From Gilliamella apis (GTDB taxonomy: Bacteria; Pseudomonadota; Gammaproteobacteria; Enterobacterales; Orbaceae), in assembly GCF_030758615.1 (NCBI RefSeq), contig NZ_CP132381.1, positions 1,116,001 through 1,180,000 of the forward strand: 64,000 bases of DNA, written 5' to 3'. The stretch's first letter is position 1; each line of letters opens with the position of its first letter. The translations under genes were made by a program, and so were the position numbers. Of the stretch, positions 1 to 9,759 are shown one piece after another. Below the pieces are notes generated by a model. It searched no databases. It had not been told where the DNA came from and saw only the letters and a program-made list of their open reading frames with translations.

Positions 1-1620
1 TCAGTAGCTGCGGTTTCGTTACCAGTTTCAATAGCATATGCTGAACTGACTGGCGTGGGAGCAATTGCTGGCTTATATTCGACCATCTTGCCACTGATTG
101 TGTATGCACTATTTGGTTCTTCTAAACAATTAATCGTTGGGCCAGATACAGCAACTTGTGCAGTTGTAGCCGCTGTAGTTTTCCCTTTAGCTGCTAATGA
201 TCCCGTTTTACGTTGGCAATTAGTTGTATTATTAACCATTATGATTGGTATTTGGTGTCTAATTGCCGGTAAACTTCACCTAGGGGCTTTAGCTGATTTA
301 TTAAGCCAACCGATTTTAATTGGTCTTTTAAATGGTATATCAATTACGATTATGGTTGATCAGCTCGCCAAAACATTGGGATTTCAGTATGACTACTCTT
401 ATTTGATTGAGCGGATTGTTTATTTTCCTTTAAAGATATCACAAATTCATATATTAACTGCGTTAGTCTCATTTTTTACTTTAGTAATATTGGTAGCTTT
501 AAAAAAATTTAAACCACGTTATCCGGCACCACTGTTTGCGGTCATTATTATGACTTTTTTTTCATGGCTGTTTAATTTTGAACAATATAACGTTCGGATT
601 ATTGGTAGCGTGACCAGTGATTTCATTCCAGCAGAATCATGGTTAGATTTTGATAAAGGCTTAATGCGAAATCTAGTCGTTCCTTCTCTTAATATTGCCG
701 TTATCTGTTTTGTTAGTATGATGATAACGGTACGTAGTTTTGCTTCTAAAAATAATTATGAAACCAATGCCGATGTGGAATTTAAAGCATTGGGTATGGC
801 CAACATAGTTGCTGGGTTATCCCAAGGATTTGTTGTTAGTGGTACTTCATCTCGAACAGCTGTTAATGATGCTAATGGCGGTAAAACCCAATTAGTGTCA
901 ATCATAGCAGCTGTTTTAATTGGTTTTGTAGTGTTGTTCTTTTTATCTCCATTACAATACATTCCTACCTGCGTATTAGGCGTGATTCTCATCTATTCTT
1001 CGTTGTCACTTATTAATTTTCAAACCATTATTCGGTTTTTTAAATTTGATCGCGATGCATTCTATTTAAGTTTAACTACACTTATTTCAGTTTTAGTTAT
1101 TGGTATTATTCCGGGGATGGCGCTGGCGGTTTTATTAGGATTATTTTTATTTTTACGTCGTGTTTTTAGACCGAATGATCAACTATTAGGTGTTGATGAT
1201 GGTGGTCGAATTCATTCAATTGGTTCAGATGTCAAACCATTGAGTAATACTATGATTTATCGATTTAATTCGCCACTTACTTATTTTAATATTGCCTATT
1301 TTAAGCGTAGAATCATCAATTATATTGATGATTCTGCTGATCCGATCAATTATGTCATTGTCGATGCGATACCTTGTTTTACTTATAAAGATGTTAGTGT
1401 GTTGACGGGTATTGATGAATTGGTAAATTCATTAAAAGTTAGAAATGTTGTGCTAATTTTGGCTGGTCGACGCAAAACATTAAAAAATTGGTTTAAACAG
1501 ATGAATCTTAAATTAGATAGTGATTATATCGAATTTGCTTATGACCTCTATTTTGCTGTGCGATTAGTGCAAAGTAAGGAGCATATGGATAGTAAAGAGG
1601 ATGAAGAAGTTATTAACTAA
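1..1620 (+). CDS. SulP-family anion transporter with STAS domain (5' partial)
   Basis: Integral inner-membrane anion transporter of the SulP/SLC26 family. The reading frame is open from base 1; the first residues in frame (SVAAVSLPVSIAYAE) match the early SulP core, so the true start lies upstream of the window and the GTG at 55 is internal. About ten hydrophobic segments are followed, from roughly residue 395 of the visible part, by a soluble STAS domain (IYRFNSPLTYFNI, then VIVDAIPCFTYKDVSVL). E. coli DauA is the nearest well-known relative by architecture, but the substrate (sulfate, dicarboxylate or bicarbonate) cannot be told from sequence. It ends 37 bases before yfaY, so the two may be co-transcribed. 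Confidence 0.9.
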   Translation, partial: SVAAVSLPVSIAYAELTGVGAIAGLYSTILPLIVYALFGSSKQLIVGPDTATCAVVAAVVFPLAANDPVLRWQLVVLLTIMIGIWCLIAGKLHLGALADLLSQPILIGLLNGISITIMVDQLAKTLGFQYDYSYLIERIVYFPLKISQIHILTALVSFFTLVILVALKKFKPRYPAPLFAVIIMTFFSWLFNFEQYNVRIIGSVTSDFIPAESWLDFDKGLMRNLVVPSLNIAVICFVSMMITVRSFASKNNYETNADVEFKALGMANIVAGLSQGFVVSGTSSRTAVNDANGGKTQLVSIIAAVLIGFVVLFFLSPLQYIPTCVLGVILIYSSLSLINFQTIIRFFKFDRDAFYLSLTTLISVLVIGIIPGMALAVLLGLFLFLRRVFRPNDQLLGVDDGGRIHSIGSDVKPLSNTMIYRFNSPLTYFNIAYFKRRIINYIDDSADPINYVIVDAIPCFTYKDVSVLTGIDELVNSLKVRNVVLILAGRRKTLKNWFKQMNLKLDSDYIEFAYDLYFAVRLVQSKEHMDSKEDEEVIN

Positions 1621-1657
1621 ACATTAAATAATCATTTTTAATTAACTAAGGGTAATT

Positions 1658-2878
1658 ATGGCTAACATCAAAGATCGTATTAAAATTGAAATGCTTAGTA
1701 CCGGTGATGAAGTTTTATATGGTCAAATTATTGATACTAATGCTGCATGGTTATCTGATTTTCTGTTTCAAGAAGGTATTATCATTACTTCTCGTCATAC
1801 AGTAGGGGATAATTTATCAACGCTGATTGATACTTTGCAAGAGCGTAGTTTGCAAAATGACATTTTAATTGTCAATGGTGGATTAGGGCCGACTAGTGAT
1901 GATCTTAGTGCTCAAGCAGCCGCACTGGCTAATAATGAATCGTTAGTTTTACACGAAGAATGGCTTAAGTCACTTGAGCGTTATTTTCTTAATCGTGGTA
2001 GGGCGATGCCTGCAAGTAATATTAAACAAGCTATGTTACCTCAAAGTGCGACGTTAATTGATAATCCTATTGGTACCGCATGCGGTTTTAAAATGAAGGT
2101 GAATAATTGTCTATTATTCTTTACTCCAGGTGTGCCTTCTGAATTTAAACAAATGATTAAAAATGAGATTCTCCCCGAGATCAAGTTAAACTACCCGCTG
2201 ACTGATAGCAAACTTTGTTATCGATTAACAACAATGGGCCGAACTGAAAGCGATTTAGCACAAGAAATTGACGCCATACTCGAGATTCCAGAAAATATCA
2301 CGATTGGTTATCGTGCTGCAATGCCTATTATTGAATTAAAAGCAACGGGTCCTGAAAGCCAAAGAAGTGAAATGGATAAGCTATGGCAACAAATTAAATC
2401 GATTGTTAATGCTAATTTGCTTTATGAAGGTGTATTAAATGAATTAGATGAGTCAGGATTGGCTCATGTGGTATCAAAATTATTGCACGATAAAAATCAA
2501 TCTGTCGTTATTATTGAACAGCAATCAGCGGGGATTATTAGTTATCAATTGCTCGAAGCTGATGCGCCTGTCATAAAATCAGAGATTGTACCTTTATTAT
2601 TGGATGATCCGAGCAGTTATTTCACAAAATTATTAAAAGAACAAGGTGCTAATATTGCGATCGGTATTATCAATTTTCAAGAAAAGAATAGTCAATTTAC
2701 TTTAATTATTGCAACATTAAAAAAAGTATTGCATTTCAACTTAAAGTATATTGGTCGAAGTCAAAGCAAAAGAACGCAGCAACAAGTTTTGGCAGCAATT
2801 GCGTTGGATGGCTTACGACGTTACCTTTTAGATATGCCTATAATAGGTGCTAATGTTTGGCTAGAGGTAATGGAATAA
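1658..2878 (+). CDS. yfaY: CinA-family protein YfaY
   Basis: CinA-like protein with an N-terminal molybdopterin-binding-like (MoCF) fold and a divergent C-terminal region. The 406-residue length matches E. coli YfaY (about 400). Diagnostic stretches are MLSTGDEVLYGQIIDTNAAW near residue 11, NGGLGPTSDDLS near residue 73 and FFTPGVPSEFKQM near residue 157. Family members act on pyridine nucleotides (NMN deamidase or ADP-ribose pyrophosphatase), but YfaY lacks the separate PncC-type active domain and its reaction is not settled. The ATG follows TAAGGGTAATT, a reasonable ribosome site. It lies between the SulP gene and rpoZ. Confidence 0.88.
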   Translation: MANIKDRIKIEMLSTGDEVLYGQIIDTNAAWLSDFLFQEGIIITSRHTVGDNLSTLIDTLQERSLQNDILIVNGGLGPTSDDLSAQAAALANNESLVLHEEWLKSLERYFLNRGRAMPASNIKQAMLPQSATLIDNPIGTACGFKMKVNNCLLFFTPGVPSEFKQMIKNEILPEIKLNYPLTDSKLCYRLTTMGRTESDLAQEIDAILEIPENITIGYRAAMPIIELKATGPESQRSEMDKLWQQIKSIVNANLLYEGVLNELDESGLAHVVSKLLHDKNQSVVIIEQQSAGIISYQLLEADAPVIKSEIVPLLLDDPSSYFTKLLKEQGANIAIGIINFQEKNSQFTLIIATLKKVLHFNLKYIGRSQSKRTQQQVLAAIALDGLRRYLLDMPIIGANVWLEVME

Positions 2879-2939
2879 ATATTTATTATTTTAATTTATC
2901 TAAAATAGTGAATTTTGCATAACATAGTAATATTAGTTA

Positions 2940-2969
2940 TGGACAATTCGCTACAAAATTAAGTAGAAT
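2940..2969 (+). promoter_or_regulatory. candidate sigma-70 promoter for rpoZ-spoT-recG
   Basis: A TGGACA hexamer (2940-2945) and a TAGAAT hexamer (2964-2969) are 18 bases apart, 49 bases before the rpoZ start. The match is reasonable, but the AT-rich background makes single promoter calls uncertain. Confidence 0.4.
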
Positions 2970-3017
2970 AGCGGATCTTTCAATTGAAGCATATAAGTTA
3001 AAATATTAGAGGTAAAA

Positions 3018-3308
3018 ATGGCTCGTGTAACTGTCCAAGATGCAGTAGAAAAAATTGGTAATCGCTTTGATCTCGTTTTAGTTGCCGCAAGACGTGCTCG
3101 TCAATTACAAGTCGAAAATAAATCGCCACTAATTCCAGAAGAAAACGATAAAGAAACTGTGGTTGCTTTACGCGAAATTGAAGATGGACTTGTCAATAAA
3201 CAAATTCTTGATACTGCTGAATTCCAAGCTCGTCAAGATGAAGAATCAGAAGTGCGTACAGCCCTTCATGAAACGGTACTTTTAGAAAATACTCCTTCAT
3301 ACGAATAA
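3018..3308 (+). CDS. rpoZ: RNA polymerase omega subunit
   Basis: Omega subunit, which assists assembly of beta' into RNA polymerase and forms part of a ppGpp-binding site. The 96 residues open with [31 protein letters not shown], the family signature (given here as a run of shorter motifs: [14 protein letters not shown] and [10 protein letters not shown]). Length is close to the E. coli protein (91). An AGAGGT ribosome site precedes the ATG. spoT starts about 20 bases downstream, the conserved rpoZ-spoT order, which couples a ppGpp-binding polymerase subunit to the ppGpp synthetase/hydrolase. Confidence 0.97.
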   Translation: MARVTVQDAVEKIGNRFDLVLVAARRARQLQVENKSPLIPEENDKETVVALREIEDGLVNKQILDTAEFQARQDEESEVRTALHETVLLENTPSYE

Positions 3309-3327
3309 ACATTGCTGAGAATTGCCC

Positions 3328-5436
3328 ATGCAATATTTTGAAAGCTTAAAAGAGGTAGTTGCATCTTATCTTCCTGTCAAGCAAGTTGAATTGATCCAAG
3401 CTGCATATCTCTTTGCTAAGCAAGCACATGAAGGGCAATTCCGATGTAGCGGTGAACCATATGTAACCCATCCAGTTGCTGTTGCAGCCATTTTAGCTGA
3501 TATGCGGCTAGATTATGAAACCATCATCGCTGCACTTTTGCATGATACTATCGAAGATACACCGGTAACCTTCCAAGATATTACGCAGAAATTTGGTAAG
3601 CATGTTGCAGTTTTAGTGGAAGGGGTTTCAAAACTTGATAAGTTAAAATTTAGAAATCGACAAGAAGCTCAAGCTGAAAATTTTCGGAAAATGGTTTTAG
3701 CCATGACCGAAGATGTGCGAGTAATTTTAATTAAATTAGCTGATAGAACGCATAACATGCGTACTCTTGGTGCTTTAAGACCAGATAAACGTCGCCGTAT
3801 TGCTAAAGAAACTTTAGAGATTTATGCGCCATTGGCTCATCGTTTAGGCATTCATCATATTAAAACTGAGCTTGAAATACTTGGTTTTACTGCTATGCAT
3901 CCTAATCGAGCTAAGGTTCTTAAAAAAGTGGTTAAAATTGCTCGAGGTACCAGAAAAGAACTGATCCAACAAATTCTCTCCGAAATACGAAGTCGTCTAG
4001 CAGATGCAGGTATTGATGCTCAAGTAGAAGCGCTTGAAAAGAATATCTATGCGATTTATCAGAAGATGCAACTGCGTGAACAACATTTTCATTCAATTAT
4101 GGATATTTATATTTTCCGAATTGTAGTGGAAGATGTTGATGCTTGTTATCGTGCACTTGGTTTAGTGCATAATTTATATAAGCCACGTCTGAATCGTTTT
4201 AAAGATTATATTGCTATTCCTAAAGCTAATGGTTACCAATCATTGCATTCATCATTAATTGGTCCGCATGGTACCCCGGTAGAGGTTCAAATACGAACTG
4301 AAGACATGGAACAAATGGCGGAAATGGGCGTTGCTGCGCATTGGATTTATAATGAAAATGATGAGTTAAACAATACCACCACTCAGATTAAAGCCCAACG
4401 CTGGATGCAAAGTTTGCTAGAACTTCAGCAAAGTGTTGGTAATTCATTTGAATTTATTGAAAATGTTAAATCAGACCTTTTTCCAAAAGAGATTTATGTT
4501 TTTACTCCAAAAGGTCGTATCGTCCAATTACCTGAAGGCTCAACAGCAGTTGATTTAGCTTATGCAGTGCATTCTGATATTGGTTTCCAATGTATTGGTG
4601 CGTTAGTTGATCGTAAACCTTATCCGCTTTCTCAACCTTTAAGTAATGGCCAAACTGTCGAAATTATAACTTCGCCAGAAAGTCGTCCTAATGCTAGCTG
4701 GCTAAATTTTGTCGTTAGTGCTAAAGCACGATCTCGTATTCGCCAAGCACTAAAAACGTTAAAAAGAGAAGATGCAATTGAGTTAGGGCGTCGTCTACTT
4801 AATTTAGCGTTAATTAAATCAGGTGGTATTGAATCATTAACACTCAAACAGAAAGATCGTATTGTTGAGTTAACCAAGTTAACATGCTTTGATGATGTAT
4901 TAGCCGAAATTGGTCTTGGTAACATCATGTCCCATTTTATTGTTAAAGGTTTAGAACATAAAGCGCTTTTATCTAATCAATCTGATACCAATAAAACCCT
5001 AGTTATTACCGGTAGTGAAGGCGTTTTGGTGACCTTTTCAAAATGTTGTCATCCTATTCCTAATGATCCGATTGTTGGCCATGTTAGCCCTGAAAAAGGT
5101 TTAACCGTTCATCATGAATCATGTCGCAATATTAGTGGTTATCAAAATAACCCAGAAAAATATATTGCACTTAAGTGGGCACCAAATATTGAACAACTAT
5201 TTGTTGCTGAGATTTGGATAGATATTATTAATAGTCAAGGCACTTTAGGTCATATTCTTTCGATTATTAATGACGAAAAAGCTCATATTCAGTGGTTGAA
5301 TACCGAAGAAAAAGATAGGCAAATTTATACAATTATTTTGCAGCTTGAAGTTAAAAACTCACAACAATTAAATGATTTAATTAGAAAGTTATCACTACAA
5401 CAAGATGTAGTGAGTGTGATGCGTAATATTAATTAA
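3328..5436 (+). CDS. spoT: bifunctional (p)ppGpp synthetase/hydrolase SpoT
   Basis: Cytosolic stringent-response enzyme that hydrolyses and weakly makes (p)ppGpp. Domains in order: HD hydrolase (HPVAVAAILA, then ALLHDTIEDTP near residue 70), synthetase (YQSLHSSLIGPHG and VEVQIRTEDM near 300-330), TGS (EIYVFTPKGRIVQLPEG near 390), zinc-finger-like (FSKCCHPIPNDPIVG near 575) and C-terminal ACT. With the ATG at 3328 the product is 702 residues, the same length as E. coli SpoT; an in-frame TTG six bases upstream is less likely. The intact ED residues in the HD domain indicate SpoT rather than RelA. recG follows after 5 bases; trmH, usual between them, is absent. Confidence 0.97.
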   Translation: MQYFESLKEVVASYLPVKQVELIQAAYLFAKQAHEGQFRCSGEPYVTHPVAVAAILADMRLDYETIIAALLHDTIEDTPVTFQDITQKFGKHVAVLVEGVSKLDKLKFRNRQEAQAENFRKMVLAMTEDVRVILIKLADRTHNMRTLGALRPDKRRRIAKETLEIYAPLAHRLGIHHIKTELEILGFTAMHPNRAKVLKKVVKIARGTRKELIQQILSEIRSRLADAGIDAQVEALEKNIYAIYQKMQLREQHFHSIMDIYIFRIVVEDVDACYRALGLVHNLYKPRLNRFKDYIAIPKANGYQSLHSSLIGPHGTPVEVQIRTEDMEQMAEMGVAAHWIYNENDELNNTTTQIKAQRWMQSLLELQQSVGNSFEFIENVKSDLFPKEIYVFTPKGRIVQLPEGSTAVDLAYAVHSDIGFQCIGALVDRKPYPLSQPLSNGQTVEIITSPESRPNASWLNFVVSAKARSRIRQALKTLKREDAIELGRRLLNLALIKSGGIESLTLKQKDRIVELTKLTCFDDVLAEIGLGNIMSHFIVKGLEHKALLSNQSDTNKTLVITGSEGVLVTFSKCCHPIPNDPIVGHVSPEKGLTVHHESCRNISGYQNNPEKYIALKWAPNIEQLFVAEIWIDIINSQGTLGHILSIINDEKAHIQWLNTEEKDRQIYTIILQLEVKNSQQLNDLIRKLSLQQDVVSVMRNIN

Positions 5437-5441
5437 TTATC

Positions 5442-7535
5442 ATGTCTGATCGTTTACTAAACCATATACCACTAATCAAATTAGCTGGTATTGGTGCTAG
5501 TTTAGAAAGTAAATTCCATGCACTAGGCATTAAAACCATTCAAGATCTGCTATTACATTTTCCTCTCCGTTATGAAGATCGAAGTTCTTCTTGCGCTATC
5601 GGTGATGCTACAGTTGGCGAATATACCACTATTGAAGGTCGCATAATTAAAACAGAGATTATTTTTAAGCGTCGTCAAATGCTGTTATGTTATATTCAAG
5701 ATGATTCTGGAATCGCTATTTTACGTTTTATGCATTTTAATGCAGGTATGAAAGCGTCGATGATAGTAGGAAAATGGATAAGTGCATATGGTGAAATAAA
5801 AAGCGGTAAAACTAATTTAGAAATTATTCATCCGCAATTTAAGATCAAAGCGAATAAAGCTGAACAAGCTTCGCTAAGCGATTTAAATGAAGAGCGATTT
5901 ACACCTATTTATCCTTCTACATATGGATTGACACAAAATGTGATCCGTAAAATGATAAAATCGGCATTAATTTTACTGAAAAACAATTTACCAAATGAAA
6001 TATTACCTGATTCATTAAGTCAAAATTATTTACCTATTTTAGATGCATTAAATATCATTCATAATCCTTCTATTACGACTGATATTGACCAGTTATTAGT
6101 CGGTGAACATCCAGCTATAAAACGTTTTGTATTTGAAGAGTTACTTGCCTATCATTTAAGCATGTTAATGATTAAAAGAGATAATCAAAAGCAACGTGCT
6201 TATTCAATGCACAGTAATCAGCGATTGATTCTGCCTTTTCTAGCTTCATTACCATTTAATCCAACGCATGCTCAACAAAGAGTTGTACAAGATATCTACC
6301 AAGATATGACAAAACATATTCCAATGATGCGACTAGTGCAAGGAGATGTAGGCTCAGGTAAAACTTTAGTGGCAGCTATGGCAGCCTTAAATGCGATAGA
6401 GAATGGTCATCAAGTTGTTTTAATGGCGCCAACCGAAATATTGGCAGAGCAACATTTTAATAATTTTAAACAATGGTTTGAACCATTAGGTATTACTGTA
6501 GATTGGCTATCTGGTCGATTAACAGCTAAAAATAAACAGCAGCGATATGAGGCTTTAAAGCAAGGTGAAATAACGATGTTAGTTGGTACCCATGCGGTGT
6601 TTGTTGATAAAGTTGAATTTTCCAATTTGGGGCTGGTTATTATTGATGAACAACATCGATTTGGCGTGAATCAACGGTTAAGTTTGTGGGAAAAGGGTAT
6701 TAAAAATGCCATACATCCACATCAATTAATCATGACAGCAACACCAATACCAAGAACGTTGGCAATGACAGTTTATGCAGATTTGGATGTCTCAATAATT
6801 GATGAATTACCTCCAGGACGAACCCCTGTTACCACTGTTGTTATTCCTAATTCCCGTCGAGAAGAAATTATCGACAAGGTTAATCAAGCTTGTTTAAGTC
6901 ATCGTCAGGTTTATTGGGTTTGTACTTTAGTAGAAGAATCAGAAACTCTGGATGCTCAAGCCGCTGAAATGTTAGTTGAGGAATTGAAAGAAAGGTTACC
7001 ACACTTAAATATAGCACTTGTCCATGGCAAAATGAAATCTGATGAAAAGCAATCTGTTATGCAGGCTTTCAAAGCGGGAGAGGTTCAACTTTTAGTTGCG
7101 ACAACGGTTATTGAAGTTGGGGTCGATGTGCCCAATGCAAGCTTAATGATCATTGAAAATGCTGAACGTTTAGGACTTGCTCAACTACATCAATTACGAG
7201 GTAGGGTGGGACGCGGCAGTGCAATTTCACATTGTGTGTTAATGTATCAAGCTCCATTAAGTAGAATTGCTCAGGCTCGCATGAGAGTAATGCGTGAAAG
7301 CAATGATGGTTTTGTGATTGCCCAAAAAGATCTTGAAATTAGAGGTAGTGGTGAAATTTTAGGTACTAGGCAAATGGGGGAAGCGAATTTTAAGATCGTT
7401 GATTTAATCCGTGATCAGCATTTAATTAGCGAGGTGCAAAAAGCATCATATCTTATCTTAAGCGAGTCTCCAGAGTGCGCTAAACAACTTGTTGATTGTT
7501 GGCTTCCGGAACGGCAAAAATATATCAATGCTTAA
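5442..7535 (+). CDS. recG: ATP-dependent DNA helicase RecG
   Basis: Branch-migration helicase that remodels stalled forks and Holliday junctions. The 697-residue length matches E. coli RecG (693). An N-terminal wedge/OB domain (YEDRSS near 45) is followed by helicase motif I GDVGSGKT near 302, motif II DEQHRFG near 402, motif III TATPIPRTLAM near 430, and motifs V-VI including QLRGRVGRG near 585. Start is 5 bases after spoT, so translation is probably coupled. No strong plus-strand terminator follows. Confidence 0.97.
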   Translation: MSDRLLNHIPLIKLAGIGASLESKFHALGIKTIQDLLLHFPLRYEDRSSSCAIGDATVGEYTTIEGRIIKTEIIFKRRQMLLCYIQDDSGIAILRFMHFNAGMKASMIVGKWISAYGEIKSGKTNLEIIHPQFKIKANKAEQASLSDLNEERFTPIYPSTYGLTQNVIRKMIKSALILLKNNLPNEILPDSLSQNYLPILDALNIIHNPSITTDIDQLLVGEHPAIKRFVFEELLAYHLSMLMIKRDNQKQRAYSMHSNQRLILPFLASLPFNPTHAQQRVVQDIYQDMTKHIPMMRLVQGDVGSGKTLVAAMAALNAIENGHQVVLMAPTEILAEQHFNNFKQWFEPLGITVDWLSGRLTAKNKQQRYEALKQGEITMLVGTHAVFVDKVEFSNLGLVIIDEQHRFGVNQRLSLWEKGIKNAIHPHQLIMTATPIPRTLAMTVYADLDVSIIDELPPGRTPVTTVVIPNSRREEIIDKVNQACLSHRQVYWVCTLVEESETLDAQAAEMLVEELKERLPHLNIALVHGKMKSDEKQSVMQAFKAGEVQLLVATTVIEVGVDVPNASLMIIENAERLGLAQLHQLRGRVGRGSAISHCVLMYQAPLSRIAQARMRVMRESNDGFVIAQKDLEIRGSGEILGTRQMGEANFKIVDLIRDQHLISEVQKASYLILSESPECAKQLVDCWLPERQKYINA

Positions 7536-7628
7536 TCTTGTTCTTATTGATAAATTGCTTATAGTTTAGAATATTAGTAATTATTGTTTTGTTGAAATCT
7601 CTTTTCTTACTAGGATATAACAAAATAG

Positions 7629-7673
7629 AAAAAAACAATAAAAAAGTGGACTTAGAAAGATGTTCTAGTCCAC
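7629..7673 (-). terminator. Rho-independent terminator of ulaG
   Basis: On the minus strand an 11-bp stem (7663-7673 with 7646-7657, one bulged base) runs into a T tract (complement of A at 7641-7645 and of the A run at 7629-7635). It lies 18 bases past the restored ulaG stop codon, supporting that stop as the original gene end. Confidence 0.8.
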
Positions 7674-7690
7674 ATCAGTTAGCTTTTTAA

Positions 7691-8759
7691 TTATAAAAAT
7701 GAACGGTATGGCAGCTCTGGTTCATCTGTAAAAATATCTCTGAATCCGCGATAATGTTGATAGTTCATTTTATGCTTATCAGTTGGATATGTATATTTAC
7801 CACCAACTTGCCAAAAGAATGGTGTAAATTCATATTCAAGACGATTCTTTTTTCATTCGCCAAAGTACTTCTATTTCACGAGGGTCACTTTGGAAATTAG
7901 CCCAAATATCATGATGGAAAGGTATCACGACTTCCGTTTTTAATGATTCTGCTGCACGTAAAATGTCAGAAGATGTCATTTTATCCGTCACCCCTCTAGG
8001 GTTTTCTCCATAAGATAGCAATGCAACATCAATTTTGTGATCATTACCATGTTTTGCATAATAATTAGAATAGTGAGAATCCCCAGAATGATAAAGTGAA
8101 CCACCAGAAGTCTCGAATAGGTAATTTACAGCGCGATCATCCATACTATCTAATATTGATTTGTCAGTAGATGATACACCTTTAGGTAAGGTTACTAATG
8201 AAGTTCTATCAAAAGAGTCTAATACGCGAATTGTGATATCACCAACTTCAATGGTTTCTCCTACCTTAGCAACAATACAACGATCCTCAGGAACTCCCCA
8301 GCTTTTCCATAGGTCAACACAGGCTTTAGGGCCAATAAATTTTACTTTCGGTGAACAATTTTGAATGACTGCCGCGGCAACGTTAACATCAATATGATCG
8401 GCATGGTCATGGGTTGCCATAACTGCATCAATCTCTTTTATTGCAAAAGGATCGAGGACAAATGGGCTAGTCCTTAAATTAGGTTGTAATTCTCTTACTC
8501 CTCCCATTCTCATCATTTGATGTTGTTTATTCATGAATGGATTTGCGTGAGTTTTTTTACCTGTACCACACCAAAAATCGACAGAAATATTTGTATTACC
8601 TGCAGATTTTAACCAAATTCCAGTACAAGCAAGCCACCACATGGTAAATGTATTTGGTTTAACCTCGGTTGTTTCTATTTCTTCATTAAGCCATGTTCCC
8701 CATTCAGGAAATGTATTTAAAATCCATGATTCTCTGGTAATTTCGTTCACTTTACTCAT
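7691..8759 (-). pseudogene. ulaG: L-ascorbate-6-phosphate lactonase UlaG, frameshifted near the C-terminus
   Basis: Metal-dependent lactonase that opens L-ascorbate 6-phosphate to 3-keto-L-gulonate 6-phosphate. The beta-lactamase-fold metal motif is THDHADHID, and the N-terminus ([21 protein letters not shown]) matches E. coli UlaG closely. The intact frame stops after 307 codons (7836), right after WRMKKESS. In the next frame the sequence continues as [18 protein letters not shown] and ends LPYRSFL-stop at 7691, exactly the E. coli C-terminus. The two frames join by removing one base from the six-T run at 7848-7853 (plus strand), giving 355 residues against 354 in E. coli. Either a recent real mutation or a base-calling error; the last 48 or so residues are lost as written. 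Divergent from the PTS genes, as in enterobacteria. Confidence 0.9.
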
Positions 8760-8785
8760 ACTTTATTCCTTCTATATTTGCGTTT

Positions 8786-9547
8786 TTAAACTAAAATCAC
8801 TTCAGTACCTTGTTCCTTTATCTTTTCAATTACTTCCTTATTTGCTTGTTTACCAGTAATTAAAATATCAATTTTAGTTACTGGGCAAAAAAGCATACCA
8901 GAATTAGCTTTAGTATTTATTTTAGAACTATCAACAACGACTACTAATTTTTCAATTTTTTCAAGTATTTGTTGTTCAGCCACCGCTCCTAGTATTTCAT
9001 TCTTATACAGCCCATTGGGTGTTAATGTTTTACCACTTGTAAACATCCATTTTCCTGCATAAGAATCAGTTATATTTGCTATAGGATTTAGAATAATGTT
9101 TTGTGTTTTGTTATATAATCCTCCCATAATGATGACGTTTTCGTGATCATGTTCAATCAAGTAACAAGCTAAAGGAAAGTAGTTGGTAATGATCGAAACA
9201 TTTTTACCACATAATTCACGACCTAATAAAAATGCTGTTGAACCACAATTAATAACTATATTTTCATCACTTCCACACAATTTTGCCGCTCTTATGGCAA
9301 TACGTGCTTTTTCATGATAATGATCGGTATTATTATTTCCTATCGGTGCCCAAATTGGTTTTTGTACTTCTATTCGCATAATGCCATTACGAACTTTTTT
9401 TACTTTTCCGTCCTGATCGAGTTTTGTAATATCTCGACGGGCTGTCGCTGGTGATATTGCAAAATAAGAAACCAATTCAGTAACTCTTACCATCCCTTTT
9501 TCATTAACCATTGCCACTATTTCGTTGTGGCGTGATATTTCGTTCAT
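8786..9547 (-). CDS. ulaR: DeoR-family repressor of the ascorbate regulon, UlaR
   Basis: DNA-binding repressor controlling the ula genes in response to L-ascorbate 6-phosphate. The 253 residues match E. coli UlaR (251) throughout: N-terminal DeoR helix-turn-helix (FAISPATARRDITKLDQDGKVKKVRNG, listed here as SPATARRDITKL and KVKKVRNG) and a sugar-phosphate sensor domain with VINCGSTAFLLGREL, IITNYFPLA and MFTSGKTLTPNGLY. It ends 26 bases before the ulaG start, so the two are probably one minus-strand unit. Repeated operator-like motifs sit just upstream at 9570-9586 and 9760-9807. Confidence 0.95.
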   Translation of the reverse strand: MNEISRHNEIVAMVNEKGMVRVTELVSYFAISPATARRDITKLDQDGKVKKVRNGIMRIEVQKPIWAPIGNNNTDHYHEKARIAIRAAKLCGSDENIVINCGSTAFLLGRELCGKNVSIITNYFPLACYLIEHDHENVIIMGGLYNKTQNIILNPIANITDSYAGKWMFTSGKTLTPNGLYKNEILGAVAEQQILEKIEKLVVVVDSSKINTKANSGMLFCPVTKIDILITGKQANKEVIEKIKEQGTEVILV

Positions 9548-9569
9548 TGTTCCCTCTTATTAATTTAAT

Positions 9570-9586
9570 ATGATTAAATTTGATTG
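9570..9586 (+). promoter_or_regulatory. candidate UlaR operator copy 1
   Basis: ATGATTAAATTTGATTG, 23 bases upstream of the ulaR start codon. It matches 15 of 17 bases with the motif at 9791-9807. Recurrence at both ends of the divergent region suggests a UlaR site; this is inference from repetition only. Confidence 0.4.
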
Positions 9587-9712
9587 AAAATGATGTTAGT
9601 TATCATTTTGCATTTTGTCAATTATTTAAATATCAATATTAATAATCATAAGTTCAATATATTGATAATAATAGTTATATTTTTAGGTTTTGCTTCTGTT
9701 TTTTGAAGATAA

Positions 9713-9728
9713 TGTGATGAATGTCACA
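9713..9728. promoter_or_regulatory. CRP (cAMP receptor) binding site
   Basis: TGTGATGAATGTCACA is a perfect match to the TGTGA-N6-TCACA core. It lies between ulaR and the PTS genes and implies catabolite control of the ascorbate genes, as known in E. coli. Confidence 0.8.
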
Positions 9729-9759
9729 ATTGCTAAGTCAATAAGTTTAGAAAAGTGAT

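Noticed and set aside
3322..3327. TTG start for spoT
   Set aside because: The ATG at 3328 gives the 702-residue E. coli length; the TTG adds two residues without a better ribosome site.
7836..8759. UlaG as an intact 307-residue gene
   Set aside because: The expected C-terminus follows directly in another frame and ends before a terminator; the short form lacks a conserved end of the enzyme.
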